Positions 23,925 through 32,317 of a stretch of 64,000 nt of DNA are shown here, piece by piece. Position 1 is the first letter of the stretch; each line of letters opens with the position of its first letter. The notes below the pieces were generated by a model. That model was not told the DNA's origin. It searched no databases and saw only the letters and a list, made by a program, of their open reading frames with translations. The position numbers and the translations under genes are program-made. This stretch comes from Amycolatopsis alkalitolerans. Lineage in GTDB: Bacteria; Actinomycetota; Actinomycetes; Mycobacteriales; Pseudonocardiaceae. The stretch spans positions 1 through 64,000 of the forward strand of contig NZ_VDFW01000007.1 of NCBI RefSeq assembly GCF_006152065.1, given 5' to 3'.

Positions 23925-25600
23925 GCGGGCTGCGCAGCAACTTCGAGCCGGGCACGACGCGGTGGGCGATGCGCCGCGCGCAGTGGACGGCGCTCGGGAT
24001 CACCGGCGAGGACCTGGAGAAGCCGAAGATCGCGATCGTCAACTCGTCTTCGGGGCTCGCGAGCTGTTTCAGCCATCTCGACGGGATTGTGCCGCCGCTC
24101 TCCGACGCGATCCGCGCGGCGGGCGGGGTGCCGTTCGAGGTGCGGACCGCCGCGCCGAGCGACGCGATCACGAGCGCGGGCGCCGCGGGCCAGTACATCC
24201 TGCCGAGCCGCGACCTGATCGCGAACGACATCGAGGTCGCGGTCGAGGGTGCGCTGCTCGACGGCATGGTGTGTCTGTCCTCATGCGACAAGACGACGCC
24301 CGCGCACCTGATGGCCGCGGGGCGGCTCAACATCCCGGCGATCGTCGTCGGCTGTGGTTACCAGCCTTCGGGGCGCTACCGCGGTGAGCACGTCGATTTC
24401 GAAGACGTGTTCCTTTACGCCGGGCATGTCGCGACCGGCAAGATGACCGTCGAAGAGCTGGCGGAGATGAGCTCGTGCGCGATTTCCGGGCCGGGCGTGT
24501 GCGCCGGGATGGGCACCGCGAACTCGATGCACATCGCCGCGGAGGCACTCGGGATGGCGCTGCCGGGCAGCACTCCGGTGCTCGCGAACAGCCCGCGCAT
24601 GTGGGAAACGGTGGCCGAGGCCGGAAAGCGCATTCTCGACCTGATCGCCGCGGATATCCGGCCGCGCGCGATCATGACGGACGGAGCGTTCCGCAACGCC
24701 GTGACCGCGGTACTCGCGATCAGCGGATCGGTCAACACGCTCAAGCATCTGCAGGCGGTCGCGGTCGAGGCGGGCTGCGACACCGACGTCTACGGGCTCT
24801 TCGAGCGGCTTGCGCCGGAGGTGCCATTGCTGACCGCGGTGAAACCAAACGGGGAACGGCGGATCGACGAGTTCGAGGCCGCCGGCGGGACCTCCGCTCT
24901 GTTGCGGCAGTTGCGCTCGTTGCTGGACCTGACGCGGCCCACGGTCGGCGGGCGGACGATCGCCGAAATCGCCGAAATCGCCGAAACCGCCGAGGTGCGC
25001 GACGAGGACATGATCCGGCCGGTGGATCGGCCGCTGGCGCGGCATCCGGGCATCGTGCTCGTCCGCGGCTCGCTCGCGCCGGAGGGCGGGATCGTCAAGC
25101 GGACGGTCGCCGACGACGCGATCCACCGGTTCTCCGGGCCCGCCAAGGTTTTCCGCTCTCGCGAGGAGGGGCTGGCCGGGATCCGCGCCGGTGAGGTCGA
25201 GCCGGGGCAGGTGCTCGTGCTGACCGGTCTGGGCCTGCGTGGCTCGCCCGGGATGGGTTTCACCTCGGCGTTCGTGTTCGCGCTCGACGGGGCCGGACTC
25301 GGCGACAAGGTCGCGGTGGTGACCGACGGGCAGATGTCCGGTCTGGTCAACAAGGGGCTGTCCGTGGCCGAGATCAGCCCGGAGGGCGCGCTCGGCGGCC
25401 CGCTCGGCCTGGTGCACGACGGCGACCGGATCAGCATCGACGTCGACGCCCGCACGATTGAACTGGAGGTGCCCGCCGAGGAGCTGGAGCGCCGCCGTGC
25501 CGGGCTCCCGCCCCTGCCGCCCGCACCCGGCTGCAGCTGGCTTTCCGTCTACGCCCGCTCCGTCCAGCCCCTCGGCCGCGGCGCCACCCTGGGCGGCTGA
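23921..25600 (+). CDS. IlvD/Edd-family dehydratase
   Basis: This 559-residue iron-sulfur dehydratase removes water from a 2,3-dihydroxy acid to give a 2-keto acid. The three cluster cysteines of the family are present at C49 (LASCFSH), C122 (SSCDK) and C194 (GVCAGM), with spacing like dihydroxy-acid and sugar-acid dehydratases. GGGAGGG precedes the ATG. A 9-bp tandem repeat encodes AEIAEIAETAE about two thirds along. Coupling to an FAD oxidoreductase and nearby sugar-type genes favours a sugar-acid dehydratase over a second branched-chain amino-acid IlvD, but substrate cannot be read from sequence alone. Confidence 0.85.
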   Translation: MSGLRSNFEPGTTRWAMRRAQWTALGITGEDLEKPKIAIVNSSSGLASCFSHLDGIVPPLSDAIRAAGGVPFEVRTAAPSDAITSAGAAGQYILPSRDLIANDIEVAVEGALLDGMVCLSSCDKTTPAHLMAAGRLNIPAIVVGCGYQPSGRYRGEHVDFEDVFLYAGHVATGKMTVEELAEMSSCAISGPGVCAGMGTANSMHIAAEALGMALPGSTPVLANSPRMWETVAEAGKRILDLIAADIRPRAIMTDGAFRNAVTAVLAISGSVNTLKHLQAVAVEAGCDTDVYGLFERLAPEVPLLTAVKPNGERRIDEFEAAGGTSALLRQLRSLLDLTRPTVGGRTIAEIAEIAETAEVRDEDMIRPVDRPLARHPGIVLVRGSLAPEGGIVKRTVADDAIHRFSGPAKVFRSREEGLAGIRAGEVEPGQVLVLTGLGLRGSPGMGFTSAFVFALDGAGLGDKVAVVTDGQMSGLVNKGLSVAEISPEGALGGPLGLVHDGDRISIDVDARTIELEVPAEELERRRAGLPPLPPAPGCSWLSVYARSVQPLGRGATLGG

Positions 25601-25607
25601 CCCGCGT

Positions 25608-25841
25608 GTTTGCCCGCCCCGCGCGCGTGTTTGCTCCTCGCGCTGCCGTGTTTGCTCCTCGCGCTGCCGTGTTTGCCCTTCGCGTCGGTGCGTTTGCCCT
25701 TCGCGTCGGTGTGTTTGCCCCGTGCGCGGCCAACTCACCGGCGTGGGGCGCCAACTCACCGGCGTGGGGCGCCAACTCACCGGCGGGGGAGGCCAACTCA
25801 CCGGCGGGGGAGGCCAACTCACCGGCGTGGGAGGCCAACAC
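25608..25841. repeat. mirrored 21-bp-phased tandem array, 6+6 units
   Basis: The left half has six units led by GTTTGC at 25608, 25629, 25650, 25671, 25692 and 25713. The right half has six units with CAACTC or CAACAC at 25731, 25752, 25773, 25794, 25815 and 25836. The period is exactly 21 bp in both halves. The reverse complement of a left unit (GGGCAAACACACCGACG) resembles a right unit (GGCCAACTCACCGGCG), so the whole is one large dyad. It fills the space between the convergent IlvD-type and amidohydrolase genes. Because 21 is a multiple of three, heptapeptide reading frames open across it; I regard these as incidental. Confidence 0.9.
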
Positions 25842-25864
25842 GCCGGAGGGCTGGGCCCCGCCAC

Positions 25865-26761
25865 CTACTTCAACCCGAGCGCGCGGACCGCGTTGTCCTT
25901 GAGCAGGCCCGGTTTCACCTCTTCGCGGATGCCGGTCTTCTCCAGATCCGACAGCCAGCGTTCCGGGGTGAGCATCGGGAAATCGGTGCCGAACAGCACC
26001 TTCTCCTTCAGCAGCGTATTCGCGTACTGGACCAGGATCGGCGGGAAGTATTTCGGCGACCAGCCCGACAGGTCGATGTACACGAGCGGTTTGTGCAGGG
26101 CGACCGAAATGGCCTCCTCCTGCCACGGAAACGACGGGTGCGCCATGATGATGGTCAGGTCCGGGAAATCGACGGCGACGTCGTCGAGGTGAATGGGATT
26201 GGAGTAGCGCAGCCGCAGCCCGCCACCGCCGCGCGTGCCGGCGCCTGCCCCGGTCTGCCCGGTGTGGAACAGCGCCGGTAACCCGGCTTCCTGGATCACC
26301 TCGTAGAGCGGGTACGCGGCGCGGTCGTCAGGTTGGAACGCCTGCGCGCTCGGGTGGAACTTGAACCCGCGCACACCGTAATCCTCGATCAGTCGGCGTG
26401 CCTGCGCGACACCTTCCTTGCCGCGCGCGGGATCGATGCTGGCGAAGGGAATCAGCACATCGGAGTTCGCGTGCGCGCGCTCGGCGATCTCCTCGTTCGT
26501 CGGCTGGTCCGGGCGGTGCGGCGCACCGTCGACGTCGACGGTGAACGTCACGGCGGCCATGTCCTGCCCGCGGTAGAACTCCGCCAGCTCGTCGACCGTG
26601 TAGCTCTTCGCGTCGGCCTTGAAGTACTTCGCCATCGAGGCCATCGCTTCGTCGGACTCGTCCGGCGAAGCCGCCCGTACCGAGCGCTGCACGTGGGTGT
26701 GCACGTCGATCGCGCGGAGCGCGTCTACGTCCAATGTCGCATTCCGTCCGGGACTGTTCAT
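25865..26761 (-). CDS. amidohydrolase family protein
   Basis: This 298-residue TIM-barrel amidohydrolase has a more canonical metal set than the pair at 9.3-11.5 kb: HTH in IDVHTHV, FHTGQ, IIMAHPSF and LFGTDFPM. Such proteins include gamma-resorcylate decarboxylase, 4-oxalomesaconate- and ACMSD-type enzymes and lactone hydrolases. The ATG at 26761 is divergent from a zinc dehydrogenase across a 131-bp AT-rich promoter region. A lactonase or decarboxylase role in the local catabolic cluster is possible; the LigI pyrone hydrolase is an alternative I cannot exclude. Confidence 0.8.
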   Translation of the reverse strand: MNSPGRNATLDVDALRAIDVHTHVQRSVRAASPDESDEAMASMAKYFKADAKSYTVDELAEFYRGQDMAAVTFTVDVDGAPHRPDQPTNEEIAERAHANSDVLIPFASIDPARGKEGVAQARRLIEDYGVRGFKFHPSAQAFQPDDRAAYPLYEVIQEAGLPALFHTGQTGAGAGTRGGGGLRLRYSNPIHLDDVAVDFPDLTIIMAHPSFPWQEEAISVALHKPLVYIDLSGWSPKYFPPILVQYANTLLKEKVLFGTDFPMLTPERWLSDLEKTGIREEVKPGLLKDNAVRALGLK

Positions 26762-26821
26762 GTACGTGCTCCGAATTCCTCGAGGAATACCTCGTCGCAG
26801 GATTTCACGCGACCGGAATCG

Positions 26822-26851
26822 TTGACAAGAAAGAAATCCGCTCGTTAGGCT
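26822..26851 (+). promoter_or_regulatory. sigma-70-type promoter of the zinc dehydrogenase/SDR operon
   Basis: TTGACA at 26822-26827 is followed after 18 bp by TAGGCT at 26846-26851, a good actinobacterial -35/-10 pair. It lies in an AT-rich stretch 41 bp upstream of the ATG at 26893. Transcription would begin near 26858. Confidence 0.6.
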
Positions 26852-26892
26852 CGATAATCATTTTCCTCACCGGACGAGCGGAGCCGGGGCCG

Positions 26893-27900
26893 ATGAAAGC
26901 TGTGGTGTGCGCGGGGCGCGAAGCCGAACTCGCCGAGATCCCCGACCCCGCACCCGTTCCCGGCGAGGTGGTCGTCGAGGTCGACGCGTGCGGGCTGTGC
27001 GGTTCGGACGTGCACGCGCTGGCCGAGGGCAAGACCGCCGAAGGCCAGGTGCTCGGGCACGAGTTCGGCGGCCGGGTCGTCGAGCCCGCCGGGCCGTGGC
27101 GTGCCGGGGACGTCGTGGCGGTCAACCCGCTCGGTTCGTGCGGCCGGTGCCGCGAGTGCGCGAAGGGGCTGCATTTCCGTTGCGCGGCCAAGCCGAACGT
27201 GGGTATCACGGCGCCGGGCGCGTACGCGCAGTATGTGGCGGTCCCGCACGATCAGCTCGTCGCGTTGCCGGACGGGCTGCCCGCGGAACTGGGCGCGCAC
27301 GCCGAACCGCTCGCCGTGGCCATCAACGCGGTCCGCCGCGCGGCGATCGATCCGGGCGACCCGGTGCTCGTCTACGGCGTGGGCTCGATCGGGCTCAACG
27401 CGATCATGGCGCTGCGGCTCGCGGGCGCCGGCGTGGTCGTCGCCGCCGGGCGGTCGCCGGGCCGGCGTGCCGCCGCCGCGAAGGTCGGCGCGGACGAGGT
27501 CCTCGACACCCGCGAGCTGACCGTGGCCGAGTACGCGCGGCGGACCGGCCGCCGGTTCGCGGCGGTGCTGGAATGCTCCGCCGCCCCCGGCGCGATCGCG
27601 GAATCGCTCGACGTGCTCGAGCCGGGCGGTACCTGTGTGGAGGTGGCACTGACCGATGAGATCGCCGGGGTGCCGCTGGGCCGGCTGGTCGCCGAAGGCT
27701 TGCAGGTCAACGGAAGTTGCGCGTTCCCGGCGGAGGTCTACGACGAGGCGGTCGGGCATATCGCCGCCGGCCGGGCGCCGGTGACCGACCTGATCAGCGA
27801 GCGCGTGAGCCTCGCCGCCACGCCCGACGCCCTAGTGCGGCTGCGGGCGCCGGGCGAACTCGTACGTGTGCTCGCGAAACCGAACGAAAGGGAGTTCTGA
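26893..27900 (+). CDS. zinc-binding MDR dehydrogenase (polyol/threonine dehydrogenase-like)
   Basis: This 335-residue MDR enzyme has catalytic zinc motifs CGLCGSDVH and LGHEFGG, a structural zinc loop CGRCRECAKGLHFRC, and nucleotide turn GVGSIGLNAIMA. It is closer to sorbitol, threonine and 2,3-butanediol dehydrogenases than to the NDMA-type enzymes nearby. It is the first gene of an operon with two SDRs (one-base TGATG overlap). Together they would perform successive oxidations of a polyol or hydroxylated ring. Confidence 0.83.
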   Translation: MKAVVCAGREAELAEIPDPAPVPGEVVVEVDACGLCGSDVHALAEGKTAEGQVLGHEFGGRVVEPAGPWRAGDVVAVNPLGSCGRCRECAKGLHFRCAAKPNVGITAPGAYAQYVAVPHDQLVALPDGLPAELGAHAEPLAVAINAVRRAAIDPGDPVLVYGVGSIGLNAIMALRLAGAGVVVAAGRSPGRRAAAAKVGADEVLDTRELTVAEYARRTGRRFAAVLECSAAPGAIAESLDVLEPGGTCVEVALTDEIAGVPLGRLVAEGLQVNGSCAFPAEVYDEAVGHIAAGRAPVTDLISERVSLAATPDALVRLRAPGELVRVLAKPNEREF

Positions 27901-28742
27901 TGCGGGAACTGGGCGGCAAGGTCGCCGTGATCACCGGCACGGGCAGCGGCATGGGCCGGGCCTTCGCGTACCGGTTCGCGGCCGAGGGCATGAAGGTCGT
28001 CGCCGCCGACATCGACGAAGCCGCGCTCGGCGAAACCGTAGCCGGGATCCGCGCGGCGGGCGGCGAAGCGGCCGGCGTGCCCACCGACGTGTCGGACCCG
28101 GCGGCGGTGCGGAGGCTGGCCGCCGAGGCGACGGCGAAGTACGGCCCGGTGCACCTGCTGTGCAACAACGCCGGGGTGGAGGGCTATCTCGACGGCGCGA
28201 TCTGGGAGGCGGGCGACAAGGACTGGACCTGGACCGTCGACGTCAACTTCTGGAGCGTCGTGCACGGCGTCCGCACGTTCGTCCCGCTCATGCTCGAACA
28301 CGGGGAAGACGCGCATGTCGTCAACACCGCGTCGATGACCGCGGTGATCACCCCGGGAAACATGTACGGCATCACCAAGCACGCGGTGCTGGCGCTCACC
28401 GAGGTGCTCGGCGCGGACCTCGCCGCGCGCCGCGCGAACATCGGCGTCACGGCGCTGTGCCCCGGCACGATCGCGACGAACCTGTTCCACGGCAGCCGCA
28501 ACCGCCCCGCGCGGCTGCGCACCGAGACCGGGCAGTCGGCCACCGGGAAGGAGCTGCGGGAGCGTATGCACGCGACGCTGGCGGAAGGGATGTCGCCGGA
28601 CGAGGTCGCGGCGAAGCTCGCGGACGCGGTGCGATCCGGCGCACCGTACCTGCTGACGGATCACGACTGGGACGAGCGGATCATCGCGCGCCACGAGGCC
28701 ATCCTCGGCGGCGCGGTCGACGCGGTGGAGGTGGCGCGGTGA
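27900..28742 (+). CDS. short-chain dehydrogenase/reductase
   Basis: This 280-residue SDR has TGTGSGMG near the N-terminus, AADIDE (NAD preference), NNAGV, a catalytic serine in NTASM and YGITKHA. The C-terminal extension with a YLLTDHDWDERI segment is longer than in minimal SDRs. It overlaps the upstream dehydrogenase by one base (preceded by GGGAG) and the next SDR by GTGA. Confidence 0.85.
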   Translation: MRELGGKVAVITGTGSGMGRAFAYRFAAEGMKVVAADIDEAALGETVAGIRAAGGEAAGVPTDVSDPAAVRRLAAEATAKYGPVHLLCNNAGVEGYLDGAIWEAGDKDWTWTVDVNFWSVVHGVRTFVPLMLEHGEDAHVVNTASMTAVITPGNMYGITKHAVLALTEVLGADLAARRANIGVTALCPGTIATNLFHGSRNRPARLRTETGQSATGKELRERMHATLAEGMSPDEVAAKLADAVRSGAPYLLTDHDWDERIIARHEAILGGAVDAVEVAR

Positions 28743-29494
28743 GGTTCGACGGGCGGGTTGCGGTCGTGACGGGTGCGGCGGCGGGCTTCGGCCTCGCGGT
28801 GTCGACGCGGCTGACGGCCGAGGGCGCGAAGGTCGTGATGGTGGACCGGGCGGCCGAGCAGCTGGAAAAGGCGGCGGCCGGGCTGGCCGGCGCGCTGCCG
28901 GTGGTCGCCGACGTCAGCGTCGAGTCCGAAGTGGACGGATACGTCGCGAAGGCGGTCGAAGCCCACGGGAAGATCGACCTGTTCTTCAACAACGCCGGGA
29001 TCGAGGGCCGCATGGCGCCGATGACGGAGCTGGCGGTCGAGGATTTCGACCGGGTGTGGGCGGTCAACGCGCGCGGGGTGTTCATGGGCCTGCGGGCGGT
29101 GCTGAAGGTGATGAAGCAGCACAAGAGCGGCGCGATCGTCAACACCGCGTCGATGGCGGCCATCCGCGGCGCGGCGACCTTCTCCCCGTACGTGGCGGCG
29201 AAACACGCGGTCGCCGGGCTGACGAGGTGCGCGGCGCTGGAGGGCGCGCCGTTCGGCATCCGGGTCAACGCGGTCGCCCCCGGTCACATCGACACCCGGA
29301 TGGCTCGGGACCTGACGGCCCAGATCAACCCCGACGACCCCGACGGGGTGTTCGAGCGCACTTCGGCGAGTGTCCCGCTCGGCCGTTACGGCACCGCGGA
29401 GGAGGTGGCGAACCTCGCCGTCTGGCTCCTGTCGGAGGAGGCCTCCTACGTTTCCGGCGCGACCCACCTCATCGACGGGGCGCTCAACGCCTGA
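28739..29494 (+). CDS. short-chain dehydrogenase/reductase (FabG-like)
   Basis: This 251-residue classical SDR has TGAAAGFG, NNAGI, a serine in NTASM, YVAAKHA and the C-terminal SYVSGATHLIDGA seen in FabG-like proteins. The GTG start overlaps the previous stop. Its last 11 bp overlap the 3' end of the convergent GntR gene, so there is no room for a conventional terminator here. Confidence 0.87.
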   Translation: MRFDGRVAVVTGAAAGFGLAVSTRLTAEGAKVVMVDRAAEQLEKAAAGLAGALPVVADVSVESEVDGYVAKAVEAHGKIDLFFNNAGIEGRMAPMTELAVEDFDRVWAVNARGVFMGLRAVLKVMKQHKSGAIVNTASMAAIRGAATFSPYVAAKHAVAGLTRCAALEGAPFGIRVNAVAPGHIDTRMARDLTAQINPDDPDGVFERTSASVPLGRYGTAEEVANLAVWLLSEEASYVSGATHLIDGALNA

Positions 29495-30149
29495 GCGGTG
29501 ACTCGAATTCGGCCAGCCCGCGCAGCACCTCGGCCTCGGCTTCGAGATGCTCGCGCATCGCGCGTTCGGCTCCCGCCGTGTCGCGGGAGCACACCGCGTC
29601 GATCACGCGGACCTGCTCGCCGGCGCCCCGCACCGCGCGGCCCGGCAGCAGCGCGATCTGGAACTGGTACCGCATGCTCTGGTAGCGCAGGCGTTCCAGG
29701 ATCGCCGAGACCGTGCCGTGCCCGGCGATCTCGCGGATCCGCAGGTGCGCTTCCTGGCTCAGCCTGCCGTAGGAGACGACGTCGCCGCCTTCGGCCGCCT
29801 CGGTCAGCCGGCGTGCGACGAGGCGCAGCCCGCGGCGTTCCGGGGCCGTCGCGGCTGTCGCGGCCTTCGCCGCGCACAGGCCCTCGAGCATGGCCCTGAC
29901 CTCGGTGATCTCGATCGCCTCGGTGAGCGGGACCGGCCGGACGTGGGCCCCTCGGTTGCGTTCACGCGTGACGAGACCTTCGTTCCCCAGCAACGTGATC
30001 GCCTCGCGAACGGTGCCGCGCGAGGCACCGTGCCGCCGCGCGAGTTCGGCCTCGACCAGCCGCTGCCCCGGCACGAGCGCACCCTGGAAGATCTCCGTCC
30101 GCAGGATACCGAGCAGGGCGTGTGCGGCGGACGATCCAGGAGCGACCAT
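29484..30149 (-). CDS. GntR-family regulator (FCD subfamily)
   Basis: This 221-residue regulator has an N-terminal winged helix (ELARRHGASRGTVREAI, GLVTRERNRGAHV) and a C-terminal all-helical FCD ligand domain (EVRAMLEGLCA, RLSQEAHLRIREI, MREHLEAE). FCD regulators usually sense a carboxylate or sugar acid and repress the matching catabolic genes. It is convergent with the SDR operon and divergent from a sensor kinase. Likely targets are the adjacent dehydrogenase operon or the perfect palindrome at 16652-16673 (inference). Confidence 0.88.
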   Translation of the reverse strand: MVAPGSSAAHALLGILRTEIFQGALVPGQRLVEAELARRHGASRGTVREAITLLGNEGLVTRERNRGAHVRPVPLTEAIEITEVRAMLEGLCAAKAATAATAPERRGLRLVARRLTEAAEGGDVVSYGRLSQEAHLRIREIAGHGTVSAILERLRYQSMRYQFQIALLPGRAVRGAGEQVRVIDAVCSRDTAGAERAMREHLEAEAEVLRGLAEFESPLRR

Positions 30150-30225
30150 AATGTGATTGTGGGGCGGGAAATGCGGGCATTACGAGGCTGATCGCCCACA
30201 CTTCGGCGGAATGCCCGGCGCGCCA

Positions 30226-30241
30226 CGCGACATTTGTCGCG
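30226..30241. promoter_or_regulatory. palindrome in the GntR / sensor-kinase intergenic region
   Basis: CGCGACA and TGTCGCG form a perfect 7-bp dyad separated by TT. It lies 77 bp upstream of the GntR ATG and 137 bp upstream of the kinase GTG in a 228-bp divergent spacer. It may bind GntR or the NarL-type regulator. Confidence 0.4.
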
Positions 30242-30377
30242 CCGGCTGCGGGACGGCCGGTCACCGGGCCGGTAAACATCCGGTCACCCCCTTGCGGCCA
30301 CGCCTGTGGCCTGCACAGACTTGGGGCGCCGGCTCCGTGCCACCCGGCACGGAGAACGCTGCACGAAGGAGTTCAGC

Positions 30378-31595
30378 GTGACGCATGTGACGACCAACGA
30401 GGCGGGGGTGTGCCCTGCCTGCGGCAGGCCGCCGGGCGAGGACGAGCGCCGTGGGCAGCTCAGGCTCGCCGCGATCGCGCGCGCGGCCTCCAGCGTGGCC
30501 GACGCCGCGTCGCTCAGCGTGACGCTCGATGTCGTCGCGCGTGAGGTCGTGCAGGCCACGCATATCGCGGCCGTCCAGATCCTGAAGGTCGAGCAGGGCA
30601 AGATGAGGGTCGTCGGGAAGGCCGGGTTCACCGACGCCGACGACTTCGCCGAGCGGCTCGAAGAGTGCCGCCAACTGGGCGCCCGGATGATGTTCGTGGA
30701 AGCCTTCGAGGCGGAGAAGCGGATCGTGGTGCCGCACCGCAAGGCCGCCGTGCTGGCCGACCCGAAATGGGGCCCGCTGCACCGGATCATGGGCGCGCCG
30801 GACTGGGACACCTTCGTCGCGGTCCCGCTCGTGGTGCGCGGGCGCGCGGTCGGCGTGCTGAACGCGTTCTACTCGCCCGGCGAGGACCCGGTCGACGAGA
30901 CACTCGAATTCCTCGAGGCGATGGCCGACCAGGCCGCCATGGCGGTCGACTCAGCCGAGCTGCTGGGCCGGTCCCGGCGCGAGGCCCAGCTGCACGAGCG
31001 GGCCAGGCTCGCCCGCGAGCTGCACGATTCCGTCGTGCAGCAGGTGTTCTCGATGCGGATGCAGGCGAAGGCGTTGCGGGCCCAGGTGGGTACCTCCGAA
31101 CACGTCCAGGACGTCGCCGACGAGCTGCTGGAACTGGCGCAGAACGCACTGGCCGATCTGCGCGGGCTGGTCCTGCAGCTGCACCCGCTCGATCTCGCCG
31201 GGCGCGACCTGGCGGGCGCGATCCGTACCCTCGCGGAGTCGGTCCAGGCGGCGTCGGGAGTGCGGATCCAGATTTCGGCCACCGACCTGCCGCCGCTGCC
31301 GACCGATCTCGCCGACGACGTGTACCGGATCGTGCAGGAGGCGCTGAACAACGTGGTCAAGCACGCGCAGGCGACCTCGGCGGAGGTGAGCGTCGCCGCG
31401 GCGGGCGGGAAGCTGACGGTCGAGGTGACCGACGACGGCGTGGGCCTGGCGGGCGAGCCACGGCCGCAGGCGCTCGGGCTGGTGTCGATGCGGGAGCGAG
31501 CACAACGATGGAGTGGAACCACGGAGATCGGCAACAGCACCGGCGGCTGCCACGTCAGGGTCCGGATGACGCTGCCCGCGGACGGCCGGCCGTGA
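30378..31595 (+). CDS. GAF-domain sensor histidine kinase (NarL-partner type)
   Basis: This 405-residue cytoplasmic kinase has no membrane segment. A short N-terminal CPACGRPPGEDE segment could bind metal. A GAF domain follows (about residues 30-190, VAREVVQATHIAAVQIL to AMADQAAMAVD), then a HisKA_3 domain with the phosphorylated histidine in ARELHDSVVQQ, and an HATPase_c domain (EALNNVVKHAQ, DDGVGL, GLVSMRERA). GTG 30378 has AAGGAG 6 nt upstream. It overlaps its response regulator by GTGA, so the pair is co-translated. GAF domains in DevS/DosT-like kinases bind haem or small ligands; the signal here is unknown. Confidence 0.9.
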   Translation: MTHVTTNEAGVCPACGRPPGEDERRGQLRLAAIARAASSVADAASLSVTLDVVAREVVQATHIAAVQILKVEQGKMRVVGKAGFTDADDFAERLEECRQLGARMMFVEAFEAEKRIVVPHRKAAVLADPKWGPLHRIMGAPDWDTFVAVPLVVRGRAVGVLNAFYSPGEDPVDETLEFLEAMADQAAMAVDSAELLGRSRREAQLHERARLARELHDSVVQQVFSMRMQAKALRAQVGTSEHVQDVADELLELAQNALADLRGLVLQLHPLDLAGRDLAGAIRTLAESVQAASGVRIQISATDLPPLPTDLADDVYRIVQEALNNVVKHAQATSAEVSVAAAGGKLTVEVTDDGVGLAGEPRPQALGLVSMRERAQRWSGTTEIGNSTGGCHVRVRMTLPADGRP

Positions 31596-32269
31596 CCGCC
31601 GCGATGACCGGACGCGACCAGATCGGCGTGATGGTGGTCGACGACCATGCGGTCGTGCGGCGCGGGCTGGCCGCGTACCTGGAAAGCGCCGACGGGATCG
31701 AGGTCGTCGCCGAGGCGACCGACGGGCAGGACGCGCTGGCGCGGCTCGCCCGGATGGCCGCGCAGGGGTGGTTGCCGCAGGTCGTGCTGATGGACGTGCT
31801 GATGCCGCGGATGGACGGGATCTCCGCGCTGTCGCTGCTGGCCGCGAAGTACCCGGACGTGCGGGTGGTGGTGCTGACCAGCTTCGGCGAGACCGAACGG
31901 GTGCACGCCGCGCTGCAGGCCGGTGCCGCGGGATACCTGCTCAAGGACGCGGATCCGGACGAGGTCGCGGCCGCGATCAGGGCGGCCGCACGCGGTGAGG
32001 TGCACCTGGACCCGGCGGTGGCCGGGCGGCTGACCAGGCAGCTGGTCTCGCCGCCGATGGGCCTCGCGGCGCTGACCGCGCGGGAGCGCACGATCCTCAC
32101 GCTGGTCGGGCGCGGCATGTCGAACCGCCAGATCGCGACGGAACTGTCGATCAGCGAACGGACCGCGCGCACGCACGTGAGCCACGTGCTGACGAAGCTG
32201 CAACTGCCCTCCCGGACGCAGGCGGCGCTGTTCGCGATCCGCGAGGGCCTGATCGACGCGCCGAGCTGA
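31592..32269 (+). CDS. LuxR/NarL-family response regulator
   Basis: This 225-residue regulator has an N-terminal receiver with the acidic pair in VVDDHAVVRRG, the phosphoacceptor aspartate in LMDVLMPRMDG and the conserved lysine in YLLKDADP. A C-terminal LuxR helix-turn-helix follows (LTARERTILTLVGRGMSN, ISERTARTHVSHVLTKL). It is the cognate partner of the upstream kinase by overlap. The target genes are unknown; the palindrome at 30226-30241 is one candidate. Confidence 0.93.
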   Translation: MTAAMTGRDQIGVMVVDDHAVVRRGLAAYLESADGIEVVAEATDGQDALARLARMAAQGWLPQVVLMDVLMPRMDGISALSLLAAKYPDVRVVVLTSFGETERVHAALQAGAAGYLLKDADPDEVAAAIRAAARGEVHLDPAVAGRLTRQLVSPPMGLAALTARERTILTLVGRGMSNRQIATELSISERTARTHVSHVLTKLQLPSRTQAALFAIREGLIDAPS

Positions 32270-32317
32270 GGCCGCCAGGTGCCGGGTGGCCATCCCCTGC
32301 CCGGTCCGGCGACGGTT

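Noticed and set aside
25608..25841. Possible CRISPR array
   Set aside because: Units are 21 bp with no distinct spacers, they invert in the middle, and no cas gene is present.
25606..25902. Long open frame with heptapeptide repeats (VFAPRAA, ANSPAWG) across the 6+6 array
   Set aside because: A 21-bp repeat opens several frames on both strands automatically. No ribosome site or family match is seen, and the dyad symmetry lies in the DNA, so I treat it as non-coding.
29484..29494. Possible frameshift where SDR and GntR genes overlap
   Set aside because: Both proteins end with normal family C-termini, so an 11-bp convergent overlap is sufficient explanation.
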